NCBI RefSeq assembly: GCF_016920785.2
Contig: NW_024609880.1
Span: 60,773,292-60,837,291 of the forward strand
DNA from: Ixodes scapularis
Lineage: Eukaryota; Arthropoda; Arachnida; Ixodida; Ixodidae
Direction of reading: 5' to 3'
Length of the DNA stretch: 64,000 nucleotides
Part shown: positions 12,035-22,140 of the stretch, piece by piece
How positions within the stretch are numbered: the stretch's first letter is position 1
Layout: every line of letters begins with the position of its first letter
The notes under the pieces: model-generated
Seen by the model: only the letters and a program-made list of their open reading frames with translations
The model's database searches: none
What the model was told of the DNA's origin: nothing
Made by a program: the position numbers and the translations under genes

Positions 12035-13820
12035 GGGATACTGAAGCGAAACTTGAAATACACCTATTACGGTCAGAAATAGGTTCAATATGATCAATGA
12101 TATTCATAAATCATAATCGCGCGTTTGTATTTTGAACGGATGGCTATATTTTTCACCCTAATGGGCCCGATTGGGCGCGGGCTCAAAAATCGGCCATCGG
12201 AGAGCGCGATGCGTCTTGGGATATTGGGCGCATTCGTGACGTCACTTGTGCCAGACGGGAAAGACTACGGCGTGAATGTTGTGGTTACGAGCGTTGCCAC
12301 TTGGTGGCGCGTCGACGATTTACGACCTGTGACAACGTGGCGTTTGAGATGTGCAAGGGCTGCACGCACGCTGCACCACGGCAAGTCGGCAACCACGGCA
12401 GCACTGACAAAACCAGCTCCGAGGCCGGATTCTCAAAGCGAACTCACGACGAAAAAAGTGCGTACGAGAAATTTGAGAGAAAACCCGTATTCTCGAAACG
12501 AAATTGTCGTAACCTTTGCGCAGGTTACGACAGAATCCTACGACAGCTCGTAAGCTGTCTTACGCACTTTTTACGATCAAATCAACAATGCCGACAGCGT
12601 CGCTCAGTTACTTGGTATCGGCCACCAACGGACTTTTATTTTTCTACGTGCTCTTCTCGTGCGTCCCGACTTCAACCAGCAAGAAAAAAGGAAGGAGTAC
12701 TTAAAACAGACCACGACGATCAAGAACGCAGGATCCACAAACACACGAGAAGAGCTACAACGGCCACGATTCTGCCGACCGAGCGAGCTCGGCAGAATAT
12801 AGTAGGCCTAGCAGCAACATCGACTCGGCGCACCGTTGCTCCGGCGGTCCTTGGCCAAGACCGTCTGTCCATGACCGGCTGGCCTGCTGAATGGAATATG
12901 CCCGCGCGACCCTTGTGGGCCCCTACCGGATGAGTAGTTTGATCCCTGAACTAAATTTCAGATCTCAATATTTTCCCCTTGTCATCACGATCTTCTTGTT
13001 TTTCGAGACAGCGGTGACGAACGCTGTCGTCGAAAAGGGACTCTCATTGATTCTATCTCCTTGTTTTGTGTGATATAGAGCTCAAATAAACGCCATACGG
13101 ATTACCTTCGCAACTCGGTATGTACACTCTGTTATTAGTATGCCATTTTTATTCTGACTCGACGCTACGTCACTGTCGAGCTATAGCAGTTCGTGGGAGC
13201 TACGCGATGTCGGTCTAACCTTTCTTTGCCGAGTGTCATGTCAGTATCGAGTTGCAATCGTAAAAGATCGGTCCAGAAGCGCTGACCAAAACGCGGTCTA
13301 ACAGAGCGAATCCAGCACTTCAATCAAACGCGCGTGTCCGCTCCGAGTGTGAACAGGTATTTGCGTGGCTCTTGCTGACACCCTCGTAGTTCAAACATCC
13401 TTCTTAACGTCGGCTCGCAGCTCGCAGCTCGAGGCTCGCAGCTCGCGACTTGCAGCAACTAATACCGGCCGTGCCAGAAGCATGCTCGGGTCGTGTCGTG
13501 CAAAGAGCCGCAACGAGAACGAGCTCACTGTGGCCAACTAAGCTTTGGCTTTCTCCACCAAGGCTTTGCAAACGCGTTCAGGCCTAGGCGAATTCTGCCG
13601 GCACGCCGTATTGCCGCAGAACGGCGCTGCTATTATGGCACAAGTGATGTCACGAGAACTTCCCCCCATCCACCAGATGAGAATTTGAAATCGTTTAATT
13701 ATGTTTAAAATTAGTTCTCCTGTGTTTTACAGCGCAATATTTATATTTCCGAGGTGGTGCCTGTCCCTAGCCCATATTTATGCAACAAGATCGGCGCTAA
13801 AATTTCGTTTCACTACCCCT
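12035..13820. mobile_element. TTAA-flanked DNA transposon, 1786 bp, piggyBac-like target choice
   Basis: The element sits inside the minus PLE copy. It is bounded by TTAA at 12031-12034 and 13821-13824. The plus PLE copy keeps the uninterrupted site (gtcttaatgaccgac, near 15500), which fixes both boundaries. The ends are inverted repeats: AGGGATACTGAAGCGAAACTT against AGGGGTAGTGAAACGAAATTT. Further inward, cgtgacgtcacttgtgcc (near 12236) pairs with its complement near 13640. TTAA duplication is the piggyBac hallmark, but no transposase is encoded, so the superfamily is inferred. A separate repeat occupies about 12421-13400, and a (gctcgcag)n-like run lies near 13420-13449. Confidence 0.88.
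12421..13400 (+). mobile_element. Nested repeat of the GAGGCCGGATTC family, copy 1
   Basis: The segment starts gaggccggattctcaaagcg. It matches the element at 48633-50175 (opposite strand) over about 1 kb and the piece at 22304-22870 over about 0.5 kb. Shared blocks include cgaaacgaaattgtcgtaac, cttttatttttctacgtg and tggaatatgcccgcgcgac. It lies inside the TTAA element and seems to be a truncated insertion. The 210-codon frame at 12301-12933 runs across its start and is not conserved in the other copies, so it is not called a gene. Confidence 0.72.
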
Positions 13821-13824
13821 TTAA

Positions 13825-14251
13825 GACACCTGCCTGTTTGACCCACGTAGATCTTGCCGCACGAGAGTGTAATCTTATATACCACGCCTGAAGTGCACGG
13901 AACAAAAGGTTTAGCATGTTTTTTGTGCACCTGTGTCTGGTGGCACCTTCGGCTTGCGAGTTAACTATAGAGCAAATATTTCTCATTTTTTGCGGGGCTG
14001 AAAATACCACTCGGACCCCATACCGACTTGCCACGTTCTTTAAACTGTGTGACGTCTTGTGGAGGTACGGGTCTTGTCTTTCCTACACCTGGTTTGTTGG
14101 CTTGGAGGCCTTTTGCCTTTTTCAACAAGGTGTGCGCTACATTAGCCAGTAGTGGTAACGGATAGCTGGCTGTTCTGAGTCTTTCAACCTGCATCGAGAA
14201 GCTGGCTCCCATTGTGTGGCAACATGATTTTCTTAGCGCGGATCCAAACAT
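13825..14251 (-). pseudogene. PLE RT-to-endonuclease linker, broken
   Basis: Two overlapping minus-strand frames carry the linker seen intact in the plus copy: KKSCCHTMGASFS-like and LLKKAKGLQANKP in one frame, then SRYGVRVVFSAPQK in another. Frameshifts near 14240 and 14030 break it from the RT upstream and from the endonuclease downstream. The TTAA transposon cuts its 3' end. Confidence 0.8.
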
Positions 14252-14919
14252 GTCAGAGCAATGCCCCTCTTGACGATCTTAGAGTGAGCCGAACTAAAAT
14301 GCAAAATTCGTTTCTTGGAGCGTGGAGAGTACGTCCAGCACACATGCGTATCACCTAAGTGAAGCGAAAGGTCTAAAACCTGGAGAACATTTTCTTGAGG
14401 GACCTCATACGTGAACCTGAGGCCCCCTCCATACTCAGTGAAGGTCGCCAAAATATTGGTCACCTGTGTGTGCACACCGGTGTTATCTTTAAGAACAACC
14501 AGGAAGTCATCCACATAGCGGGCCACCTTGTTAACTCGTCGACTTCCAAGCTCCCTTGCAATGGCACAGTCTACAGCTCCCAGATAAATGTCACTGAGGA
14601 CTGGGGCTACACAGGAGGCAATACATACTCCTGACTTTTGTACAAAGCACCCATCTCGCCACCAAACAATCATGGACGTTGGATAAAAAAGTAAAAGTTC
14701 TAAAAAGCTCTCCGTTGAAATTCCACATGAGCCTCTGAAGAAGAGCTCTCCATTGGCTTCAATGCATGTCTTCATAGACTCCAATAATTGTGCATGTGGC
14801 AATGAGTAAAACAGGTTCTCCACATCTATACTGAAGGCCGTACCGATCCCATTGCTTTTTAACTGGAGGACTTCACTGAGTATGGAGGGGGCCTCAGGTT
14901 CACGTATGAGGTCCCTCAA
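14233..14919 (-). pseudogene. Penelope-like reverse transcriptase fragment
   Basis: This is the longest minus-strand frame (228 codons). Genuine RT sequence runs from about residue 17 onward. Motif A is AFSIDVENLFYSLP with its catalytic Asp. A motif-B-like stretch is SCVAPVLSDIYLG. Motif C is ARYVDDFLVV, a YVDD box. PLE RTs are telomerase-like enzymes that copy the element RNA at a nicked target. The first 16 codons belong to the head-to-head partner read backwards, so the ATG is spurious and the true N-terminus is missing. The frame stops near 14233 by a frameshift. It is recognised with confidence as PLE but is non-functional. Confidence 0.88.
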
Positions 14920-15009
14920 AAAAATGTTCTCCAGTTTTTAGACCTTTCGCTTCACTTAGGTGATACGCACGTGTGCTGGACGTAATCTCCACGCTCCAAG
15001 AAACAAATT

Positions 15010-15822
15010 TTGGATTTCAGTTCGGCTCACTCTAAAATCGTCAAGAGGGACATTGCTCTGACATGTGTGGGATCCGCGCTAAAGAAATCATGTTGCCACA
15101 CAATGGGAGCCAGCTTCTCGATGCGGGTTGAAAGATTCAGAAAAGCCAGCTATCCGTTACCACTACTGGCTAATGTAGCGGACACCTTGTTGAAAAAGGC
15201 AAAAGGCCTCCAAGCCAACAAACCAGATCTAGGAAAGACAAGACCTGTGGTAATCTTGTACCTCCACAAGACGTCACACAATTTAAAGAACGTGGCAAGT
15301 CGGTATATGGTCCGAGTGGTATTTTCAACCCCGCAAAAAATTAGCAAAATTTGCTCTATAGTCAACTCGCTAGCCGAAGGTGCCACAAGACACAGGTGCA
15401 CAAAAAAACATGCTAAACCTTTTGTTGCGTGCACTTCAGGCGTGGTATTTAAGATTCCACTCTCGTGCGGCATGATCTACGTAGGTCAAACAGGCAGGTG
15501 TCTTAATGACCGACTTCGCGAGCATGATTATTCTTTGAGAGCCACAGTGGGAGGCCATCTCGCAACATATTGCAAAGAGTGCAATTGCAATTTGCTGTTC
15601 GGGAAAACAATAACCATAAAGAGGCACAGGGATAAAATGACCCGTGAGGTGGTGGAAGCCTTTTACATCATATCCGCAGCTACTAAATGTATTAGTGTTG
15701 CAACGGTAGCCTTAACAAGCAAGGAAACCGACTTTTTAACACGGACAATGCAGAACTCGCATGAGTCACGGGTGCCGCGAGACATCAGGCACGATAACCC
15801 AGCGGCAGCCGACCACGGATGA
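15010..15822 (+). pseudogene. PLE RT C-terminus, linker and GIY-YIG endonuclease (270 codons, open)
   Basis: This is the longest open frame in the window. Residues 1-90 are the RT thumb-side region and linker (KKAKGLQANKP). Residues about 95-150 hold SRYMVRVVFSTPQK and an EGATRHRCTKKH basic segment. Residues about 155-240 are the GIY-YIG domain: GMIYVGQTGRCLNDRLREH with the Tyr, Gly and Arg of the fold, a His-Cys-Cys-Cys cluster (HLATYCKECNC) typical of PLEs, and the conserved Glu in REVVEAFYI. It lacks RT motifs A-C and its ATG is internal, so it is a truncated element gene even though it is open. It could still be transcribed. Confidence 0.85.
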
Positions 15823-15863
15823 GGTGTTCGTCTTCCCCTCAGACAAGGGTGACCCTGCGCGAG

Positions 15864-15986
15864 CGATCGGGGGGCTGTATTGGGGCGCTGGGACTCGTCA
15901 AGCTGCTAAGTGCAGCTTTTTTTCCAGCGCCCTTGTCACGAATGTATTTTTGTGGCAGAAAATAAACTGATTTCATTTGATTTGAA
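15864..15986 (+). mobile_element. Short LINE-type 3' tail inserted in the PLE
   Basis: Comparison of the two PLE copies shows about 120 extra bases in the plus copy between gcgcgag and atctgatgcaaacac. The extra piece has a pyrimidine-rich stretch (gcagctttttttccagcgccc), AATAAA at 15961-15966 and a TGATTTCATTTGATTTGA tail. This fits a heavily 5'-truncated retroposon. A clean target duplication is not seen. Confidence 0.6.
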
Positions 15987-16260
15987 ATCTGATGCAAACA
16001 CACCCTGCACCACGGCACCGAAAAGGCCAACAAAGGTTTTGGTGTTTAATCAAAGTCTCAAGCCTGTGCGCGCAAGAGAACACCCGACTTTGTGTTTTAT
16101 ATTCCTGTTTTATATTTCTGCTTCCTCTTCTTCCTTTTTCATCTTTATGGGGATCTTGATGATGTTCTTCCTTTTCTTCATCTTTGTAAATACAGTTGTA
16201 AGTAGTGCTCTTTTCTGTATCTTATCTCTTCCTCTTACGTGTGCGCTAATACCGTTCAAA

Positions 16261-18499
16261 TGTCTAACTACCAACTAGCCCAGTTATCAACCCTTTTACA
16301 GCCAATTTTTCGCCCTATTTTGTAATATTGACGTGGCGAAAATAGGAAAGAACGCTCAATATCTTTCTATTTGTCACGTTTAACATACAATGAAGCGCAT
16401 GGACTGCTTTAATTGTCCATATCAATATGAGAATTATATAAGTATGTGTATGCGGTGAAATAAACAGTTTGATATCCTATATACAACATTTTCTTTAAAT
16501 ATACGGTTGTGCACAAAAACAATATATCTATATACCGGCACATTGATACTGCACTCTATTTAATTACGTTTTTTCTGCCGTTTTTTTTATTGTTTAATGA
16601 TTACGTAACTTTAAAGCACGCTTCGGCTTTTAGAAATATCGATCTATAAATATGTATTGACTGACGCATAGATGTTCATTTTAATTTATATAAACGGCCC
16701 CGGTAGGATAATCCGCCTTTTAAATTTTATAAACAATATTCCTCAAAATGTACAATGCCAGCAATTACAAAAAATATATATAGTTCTTTCATATCTAAAC
16801 TGCACACAAGGTCAGTCTCCTCAACGTTATTCCTTCACAAACAAAGGTAGCATTATCCGCTAGGCGTAAGAGCGCGTAGTTAGCCAAGGTATTGAGTCAC
16901 TCTCCCAGCGACGGAGGTCAGCACAGAAGTGTTTTTCTGTTCTTAAAAAGTTGGCATCTTCCCCCTGCTGAGTGCTCTAAATTGGCTCAGACTTCACCTA
17001 CCCGAAACATAATTTATCAAATTATAAAAGAAGGAGCTAATGGCTTCACGCGCGTGCATTGATTTGTAAACCAAGAAGTTCAATGGCTTTTGTCTGATTT
17101 ATTAACTCATCGACTAAATAATTATGCCATAGAACAGAAGCAAAAGCGGAAGGGGATACTTTGCCAAATATCTCCACAACAATTACGGTGAGACAAAAGT
17201 TTGCTTCAAGATTGCTTCGTTGATATTGGGCGCCACGGGTAGGTGCTAGCACGAACGAAACCTTGCGAACCCACAACTCAACCCTCCTCTAAACGCGAAA
17301 AAATAACGCTGAAGGAATGTTATATGAGTAGGAGCCGCCCACATTTCTTTCTGCTACACCATGCTTCCGCTCACAGCGATTAAAAACGTATAGAAAATTG
17401 TAGCGCCGAGTGAACTCTTCGTGGCCAGTAGAAACGACAAGTAATCGCTCGAGCAACTTCGAAATGATTAAAAGGTGTTGAACATACTAAATTACTAACA
17501 CCTTATCTTTTAGCCCAGCTACAATTTTAAGCTCTCTCATATAGAGTGGTAACAATTACGTACGAAGCTTAAGCAATAATTTGCAAAACAACCAAACCGC
17601 CGTTTGTAGATACTTGGCTCAGCGTCCTCAACGACAGCCAGGAACGCGTTCGAAGGACAGAAGGACAGATTGATTTCGGGATCATAATAAACGAGAACGC
17701 TTTGCATTTTCTTTTGTGCGTTTTCCTTTGCCTATCAATCACGTTTGAATAAACTTAACAAGCAGCCACGACTTGGCTAACTGCCCAGCCTTTTTGAATA
17801 GCGCGATGCTTGAATATATATGCGTTTGGCAGTTTATCTAGAGCCTCACAATAGCCGCACTTTCGAAGGCTGTACCTCTGCAGTAATAAGGGAGCCCCTT
17901 CAAGACCCTTTCAGAACGGATTTTGATTGTTCTTTGCGGGTACACACCCACCGTAATTTTATGTGCATACGGTTACTCTCAGTGGGAAATAAGAAATTGC
18001 AGGATTCGGAAGGTGAGGCCGCGACCGCCGACAGTGGTATTTTTTTATATTCAGGCCGATATAGAAATGATACAATTAATAAAGGGCGAGTTATCGTGGA
18101 AGACATTGATAGAACTGGGTTCCTTCGTAAGTTGCAGTGCTAGGGAATTCGCCTTGGCGGGAATGGCTGATACGGCGCTTTAATCCGAGGATTAATTGTT
18201 AGATCTGTGCATCTTTCTGTGCGCAGCTTAGTAGGCTACGCGAGAAGCGCCTGCGAAATAAATTACATAAATAAATGCAAGCTCAATCGTAGAGAAAAAC
18301 CTAAGTTGGGACATACGCAAGAAACATGGAGAGCGAGCCTACCTGAGGTACGGGTGGCTTATTTCCCCTATGGTTTGCTTTTGATGAAAATCATTATATC
18401 ATAATATATTATTTTAACTTATATTATATTTCATATTTTAATTTTAGTACCTATCATATATTTCCTCAAACGTATAGTAATACATATTTTTCTTGTCGT
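16261..18499. other. Gene-free, AT-rich stretch
   Basis: No gene, RNA or bounded element is recognised. The frame at 17820-18143 (107 codons) has no domain and overlaps another frame. Confidence 0.6.
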
Positions 18500-18979
18500 A
18501 TACCTATAAAGCACTGCAGAACGATCTTCCTGGAACCATCGTCATGATTTCCAGTCACAAAAGAATTCGCTGTGCTTTTTGTAAGAAATTTATCGACCAC
18601 GATAGCACTCCATAGACTGTAAAATTTTATTATATTTTTACTTTTGTTATGTCATGTCATTACTCAATGGCTGAGCCCTGTACTTTTGTTATTACAAAGC
18701 TCTGAGACATAACATACTTTTGTTTTGTCATGCTTATCACGTTTTTTTAACATATTGTATGAAACGCCGATAATAATTATTAATATTCTTTACACATCCA
18801 TTTTTCTGATTTGTATTGTTATGTTTTGTACAAACCTTTCGTGAGTTCAGCTAAGGCTTAAGGTTTATTGTTGCATCCCACTTGATCTCTTTGTTGTATA
18901 TACCCCCTCATCTAAAGACTTTCAATGGGCTTTTGAACGACGCATTACCATTCCATGAATAAATGAATTCATTTTTTTT
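18500..18979 (+). mobile_element. Probable 3' end of a non-LTR retrotransposon
   Basis: Translation near 18505 gives LQNDLPGTIVMISS, like the W-N-x-L-P end region of many LINE ORF2 proteins. About 400 bp of decayed 3' UTR-like sequence follows, ending in caatgggctttt..ccatgaataaatgaattcattttttt, with AATAAA and an A/T tail. The rest of the element is absent. The family is not assigned. Confidence 0.45.
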
Positions 18980-20494
18980 AAGGTTTCGTAAAGGGGAATC
19001 GGTCGCGACAACATTTGCCAACATATGTCTTACAAGACGAAAGAGGAAGAATGCTGAGAAAATGTGGTGCCAATAAACTCCTGACTCGCACCTTGAACCT
19101 GACGCAAGACTTTCATGTGCGGCCGGGGGCCCGTGGTCTTCTATCGGCGCTCCCAGACAGTACTCCCATCCTGGAAGACTGCCAGCACGGTCCAGATACG
19201 AAGACACTTCCGAAAGTACACGAGGAAAAAAAGAGTCTTTCCCAAATTGACAAAGGGGGATTTCCATCCTGTGGTCATTCTTCGATTTATATTTGAATAT
19301 TTTCTATAGATTTCAAGAATAAAACTATTTCTGCCTCTTTCTTAAAGCTTGCTAAAATTCTTCGATAACTTGATGTGCTATTAAGCATAAGTAAAATACA
19401 CCGAGTAAGTGCCGATCCTAACGAGTTCTTTTTTTTTTTTTTTTTTTTACTGTTTGTACTTTGTACATTTGCACATTAGAGCGCACTTTCTTTCCCAAGA
19501 CACGACCCATCCTACATCCTTTCACACCAATCAGGGAATAAGCGGACAAGTTATAGACTTCACAAAAACTTTTTCTATCTCTCTCTCTCTCTCTCTCTCT
19601 TAACGATTACTTACAAGGCGTGATACTGTAAGCCTGAATGCTCAATTTCTGTTCCTACTATTTTTTATTCATTTTAGAACAATGAATTAAAGCTTTAAAA
19701 TCTAGCAGCTCGGTTCAACGTACCTCTTCATTTGCGGAATTAACTGGAGGGGTTAAGCGTGGTGAGGTGCGCTAACCTCTACGAATAAATTACGGCAAAG
19801 AGCGCGACTGCGTGCCCCTGCTCTCTGTGTCGGCGTCGCGTATATTGCACGTGTAGGTATTTCACACGGCGTGCTTGCACACCGAGAGAAAATCACCTGG
19901 CTCTCTAGTCGCCGAGGCGACCTCGCGAATCAGGAGCCGTCAACGGTTTACCTCCCCGACGCATTCGTCCTCAGTTCCCCGACGCGACAGTTAGCAGCGG
20001 GGACCGACAAGGTCGCACGTACGCGATTTAGGCCAATGATAGACCGGTAATTTCTCGCTGGGGCATGATAAGCACGATCGCAGTGGAGACGGTATTGAGA
20101 AACCTTTCCTCCTAACGACAAAAAAAAAATAGAACTAAGAAAAACAAAAACAAAAAAACGGTGTGCCTCACTGATTGCTAGATCGATCAGGGCCCGGTCG
20201 TGAACGGCGATTTTTTTTTCTTTACAGTTATGGTTGCCTCCCACATTATTTGCAATCAATTAAATATACGATAAATTATTTATTTATCTCTTTATACTCA
20301 TTGATAGTTTAAGAAACGTTGGGCGCGGCTTTTTACGTTGATGTTTCTTGCTTGTTGAATCGTCGTTCGGCCTTTTTTATCAACTCATGCTGTAATCTCA
20401 ATGACTGAGGAGCGATTGTAAGAACCTCAAGACTAGCTACGTCCCGCCTTCCTTAAGTTGTCAGTGGCAATAGGCTCTGTTAAGTGTTCGGAGC
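18980..20494. other. Gene-free stretch with a (CT)n run and a GC-rich patch
   Basis: A T run is at 19430-19448 and a (CT)n microsatellite at about 19577-19600. About 19745-20050 is GC-rich and looks non-repetitive, but no exon with splice sites and a recognisable product was found. A minus frame at 19948-20259 is unassigned. Confidence 0.5.
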
Positions 20495-20697
20495 TCATGT
20501 TCGTCTGCTTCTTGCCCAAGGGTTGCGGTGACGCTGCAGAATGCCGGATTCTGATTGCCTCTGATAGGAAGAATAGTGGGTAGACCTCAATGCCAGCTGC
20601 CCTGAGGTCTACCCACAATCCTTCCAATCAAATCAATCAGAACTCGGCGTTCTGACGTCAACTGCAACCCCTTCGCAAGAAGCAGATTACCGTATTA
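20495..20697. mobile_element. Foldback element, family FB-A, copy 1 (about 200 bp)
   Basis: The palindrome has its centre near 20596. GTGGGTAGACCTCA (20576-20589) pairs exactly with TGAGGTCTACCCAC (20603-20616), and gtctgcttcttg (about 20503) pairs with caagaagcaga (about 20677). The outer parts (cgtctgcttcttgc, gacgtca, gattggc-like blocks) are shared with 22141-23395 and 23892-24104. Confidence 0.8.
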
Positions 20698-20699
20698 CA

Positions 20700-20940
20700 C
20701 GAAATATGGTCCACTTAGAGGACGCTTAAGCTTCGCCTTTAAAAGTGGAACGCGAAAGCGTTATCGGGCCTCAATTGCGTCGCCTTCTCATTCGCTTGTC
20801 ATGCTCTTCCTGTCAGTGAGCAGAAAGTGTGGTGGACATGGCCTAGTCAATAAGGAAAAAAATGGACATGGACTAGTCGGTGCGTGTCTGGCACGCGGCC
20901 GAAGGGCCGTGGGTTCGAATCCCACCTAAAATTCTTCCAA
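20700..20940 (+). repeat. tRNA-like SINE fragment
   Basis: A perfect T-arm-like hairpin, GTGGG-TTCGAAT-CCCAC, lies at 20909-20925 and contains the pol III B-box GGTTCGAATCC. An A-box-like TGGACTAGTCGG lies about 40 bases upstream near 20869, and a second TGGCCTAGTC near 20839. No acceptor stem closes and the anticodon arm is poor, so it is not a working tRNA. A tRNA-derived SINE is the likely reading; the tick SINE Ruka is a candidate to compare. Confidence 0.5.
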
Positions 20941-22140
20941 TTCCTCTCGAAGGCAAATTAATCATTTTCTAAAGTAAACTCGTTTGAAAAGTGCGGTGAT
21001 CTTTAATTTATATTACATGTTACGCTTTTATCACTTTCATACCGCACGTAACGTCACGTTTCACGTGAGCGATGTCATATGGCTGTGACTCATGACTCTA
21101 TCGACCAATCAGGTTTCTTTCGTCACAACGCCACAGACGCCGACGCCGGATTTTCTACGACACGAGCTCCTTAACGCTACGCGTTAAAATCTTCGAACCG
21201 AAGCCGCAAATTCGTTTGTTTCGGAAAGATGATAACATGCTGGGGACGCGCCAGGCCAGACAATCGCTTAATATGTCCGTGCCTACAGGTATTTCTGATG
21301 CCAGCATAACTTCATTCGCTCGAAAACTGCGCGGATTCAAAAAGTGTCGTGGTTGGGTTTGACATCGTTAAAAAACGGTTACTTCTTAGAAGAAAAAGAC
21401 ACATTATGCTTCCGTCCTGCTTCATAATCCAAGTTGCGATTTTAGAAAATGTCATTGTACAATTTGCAAAGCGTCCAACGGAGTTCCGGTCAAAAAGAAA
21501 ACATAAAAATACGACGAGAGGGATTGTCACAAGCATCAATAGTTCTTGGTGATATATAATGATCTTTATTTTGACTTTTTAACTCACGGGTTGGGAGTCA
21601 AAAGGTAAGCAAGTGATACCAGAGTCCGTGTAACAGCCTATAAACGCGTATCGAAGTAGATGATTACCTAACGCCTCTTCACATCGTGTTGTTGTCCACA
21701 TTCCTACGCGCATCGTTTTATTTTTAGAAAGTGACGCAAGTTCTGAAACCGCAAATATCGCGTCATACGTTAAATGAGATAGAAAATCATTGGTAGTTAA
21801 ATTCCCACAATATAGATATAATTATCAGTTAATGTATTCGGATTATAATTTTTTCGTGGGACTGCAGGCACCTTATGTCTTCAAGTACGCAGACTAGCGA
21901 ACCGTAATGTAGGTGAGACTTTTTTTTTTTTTTTTTTTTTTGGGGGGGGGGGGGGGGGCTGGGGCTGTGGGGACTTTTCGAATAATAGGCGGCGTTATAG
22001 TATTCGTTTAGATGTCAAGGTAATACATTTCTTCATCAGCTTACCTACGCAATATACACGGGGAAGTCATAAGGTACTGCTAAAACATGTAAATGCAAAA
22101 ACCAAGGTCCTAGTTTCCTTGCCTTTAGCTGCAGTGGCTA
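20941..22140. other. Gene-free stretch
   Basis: No gene is recognised. A T run passing directly into a G run lies at about 21920-21958. Mirror-image short frames at 21312-21552 on the two strands have no domain. Confidence 0.55.

Larger units (their letters stand above)
11396..14870 (-). mobile_element. Penelope-like element, minus-strand 5'-truncated copy, interrupted
   Basis: Read on the minus strand from 14870, the copy encodes reverse transcriptase, a linker, then a GIY-YIG endonuclease region, which is the Penelope order. It is broken by frameshifts near 14240 and by a DNA transposon at 12031-13824. Its 3' end near 11396 matches the end of the plus copy near 16260 (shared gtgcgctaataccgtt). 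Its 5' end abuts the plus copy head to head near 14870. The whole unit is a dead copy. Confidence 0.88.
14871..16260 (+). mobile_element. Penelope-like element, plus-strand 5'-truncated copy
   Basis: The copy begins at cttcactgagtatgg (14871), inside the RT C-terminal coding region. It runs through linker and GIY-YIG region to a 3' end near 16260 that matches the minus copy. A 120-bp LINE-like tail is inserted at 15864. Together with the minus copy it makes a head-to-head inverted pair with tails pointing outward. Inverted, 5'-truncated partners are known for Penelope elements. Confidence 0.86.

Noticed and set aside
12301..12933. 210-codon plus-strand frame
   Set aside because: It crosses the boundary of a nested repeat, its reading is not kept in copies at 22.3 kb or 49.5 kb, and no domain is visible.
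14395..14634. 79-codon plus frame with the same start as the minus RT frame
   Set aside because: It is the antisense of the RT C-terminal coding region; the shared start comes from the head-to-head PLE duplication.
20909..20925. Functional tRNA gene
   Set aside because: Only the T-arm is perfect; the acceptor stem does not close and the anticodon loop is abnormal.
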